Assembly: GCA_964508655.1 (NCBI GenBank)
Contig: CAZDUO010000066.1
Span: forward strand, 1-22,119
Reading direction: 5' to 3'
DNA: 22,119 bases
Source of the DNA: VBAS01 sp964508655
GTDB lineage: Bacteria; Bacteroidota; Bacteroidia; Chitinophagales; Chitinophagaceae
Below are positions 21,471 through 22,119 of the stretch, in pieces. The translations under genes were made by a program, and so were the position numbers. Each line of letters opens with the position of its first letter. Position 1 is the stretch's first letter. The notes beneath the pieces were generated by a model, which had not been told where the DNA came from, did not search any database, and saw only the letters and a program-made list of their open reading frames with translations.

Positions 21471-22119
21471 TTACAGCTTTGATGTTTTTTCAGCAAGCAG
21501 TTCGTTGTACAGCTTACTCATGTCACGCATCAGGCGGCGGTAACCAAATTTTTCCAGCACATAATCTTTCCCGGCGTGGCTCAGTTTGTTTCGCAGCGAT
21601 GCGTCGGCCACCAGCCGCAGCAGGTTTTCTGCAAAGCCGTTTTCATCATTTACTTCACTGAGCAGGGCGGTTTTATTTTCCAGCACCACATCGGCAATAC
21701 CGCCCACCCGTGTTGACACAACCGGTTTACCTGCAGCCTGTGCTTCAATCAGGCTTACCGGAGTGCCTTCGTTGAGCGAAGTAAGCGCCACCATGTCGAG
21801 CCCGGCGCAAATGGCATCCACATCGGTACGCCATGAAGTAAAAATGAGCGGATGCGGATGCTGCGTGTCTGTATGAATTGAAAACTTTATTCCCAGGCCC
21901 GCTGCCAGTTGTTCAATAGTCGTCCTGCATTCGCCATCACCGATAATAAATGCTTTGATTTTAGCCGTTGAATTATCCAGCACATTTTTTATTGCTTTTA
22001 AAAAAAGCAAATGATTTTTTACCGGCACCAGCCGGCCAATGATGCCGATGGCAATGGTATCATCAACAAGCCCGAACTCGTCTCTGAACTTTTTTCTTTT
22101 TTCTTCCTGACCTGTAATG
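21471..22119 (-). CDS. GT4-type glycosyltransferase, C-terminal part (window-truncated)
   Basis: The frame is open from the window's right edge to the stop at 21471, giving about 216 residues of the C-terminal Rossmann domain of a GT-B (group 1/GT4) glycosyltransferase. IAIGIIGRLVPVKNHLLFLKA is the hinge start, then FIIGDGECR, then FTSWRTDVDAICAGLDMVALTS. NEGTPVSLIEAQAAGKPVVST contains the E-x7-E motif that binds the nucleotide-sugar. A GTG at 22028 could be misread as a start, but the conserved strand before it shows that the gene continues beyond the window. The N-terminal acceptor domain is not visible, so the substrate is unknown. Confidence 0.93.
   Translation of the reverse strand, partial: ITGQEEKRKKFRDEFGLVDDTIAIGIIGRLVPVKNHLLFLKAIKNVLDNSTAKIKAFIIGDGECRTTIEQLAAGLGIKFSIHTDTQHPHPLIFTSWRTDVDAICAGLDMVALTSLNEGTPVSLIEAQAAGKPVVSTRVGGIADVVLENKTALLSEVNDENGFAENLLRLVADASLRNKLSHAGKDYVLEKFGYRRLMRDMSKLYNELLAEKTSKL

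Noticed and set aside
22026..22028. GTG start codon for the glycosyltransferase at 22028
   Set aside because: The conserved strand IAIGIIGRLVP immediately before it is in frame and the frame stays open to the window edge.

Overview
The window looks like chromosome of a Bacteroidota bacterium, most likely of the Chitinophagaceae type; the taxonomic level is inference. The signs are moderate-to-low GC, TAnnTTTG-like promoter boxes, weak Shine-Dalgarno sequences, a DUF6580 membrane protein beside a cobalamin TonB receptor, a CrtIB-Idi-CrtZ-CrtY carotenoid block, and a YwqE-type PHP phosphatase beside a glycosyltransferase. A run of exactly 100 N (15795-15894) marks a scaffold gap.

Region 1 (1-8386, + strand). 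After the last codons of an outer-membrane protein (1-54) comes a long leader with a cobalamin riboswitch (about 236-495). It precedes a tightly packed ten-gene corrinoid uptake and salvage cluster: BtuB receptor, DUF6580 membrane protein, leaderless BtuF-like binding protein, cysteine-rich CWC mini-protein, CobU, PP-loop ATPase of the diphthine-ammonia-ligase family, CobT, MTH1187/YkoF-type small protein, CobS and CobC. CobU, CobT, CobS and CobC are the nucleotide-loop assembly set, so the cluster fits import of incomplete corrinoids and their completion to cobamides. Five genes in it have no assigned step and are the most interesting content of the window.

Region 2 (8388-9206). A MarC-family membrane protein with its own promoter-like box and a terminator, followed by tRNA-Arg(CCG) with a strong terminator.

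Region 3 (9336-15765). A periplasmic cytochrome c (+) converges on a molybdenum hydroxylase of the isoquinoline-oxidoreductase type (large and 2Fe-2S subunits, - strand). Upstream on the - strand are a GntP-family gluconate permease and an exported SMP-30/gluconolactonase. Together these could form a periplasmic aldehyde/sugar oxidation module with lactone hydrolysis and acid uptake, but that link is inferred. A small orphan membrane protein (+) follows.

Region 4 (15783-20609, - strand). crtI-crtB-idi-crtZ-crtY encode phytoene synthesis, desaturation, cyclisation and hydroxylation, predicting zeaxanthin. crtE and the ketolase crtW are absent from the window. The 3' end of crtY falls in the N gap.

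Region 5 (20722-22119, - strand). A CpsB/YwqE-type tyrosine phosphatase and a GT4 glycosyltransferase that runs off the window suggest the edge of an exopolysaccharide locus.

A short GC-rich palindromic repeat (core like CCCCTAAAGGGG) occurs three times. It supplies the stop codon of the lactonase gene, codes for residues near the CrtY N terminus, and abuts the assembly gap.
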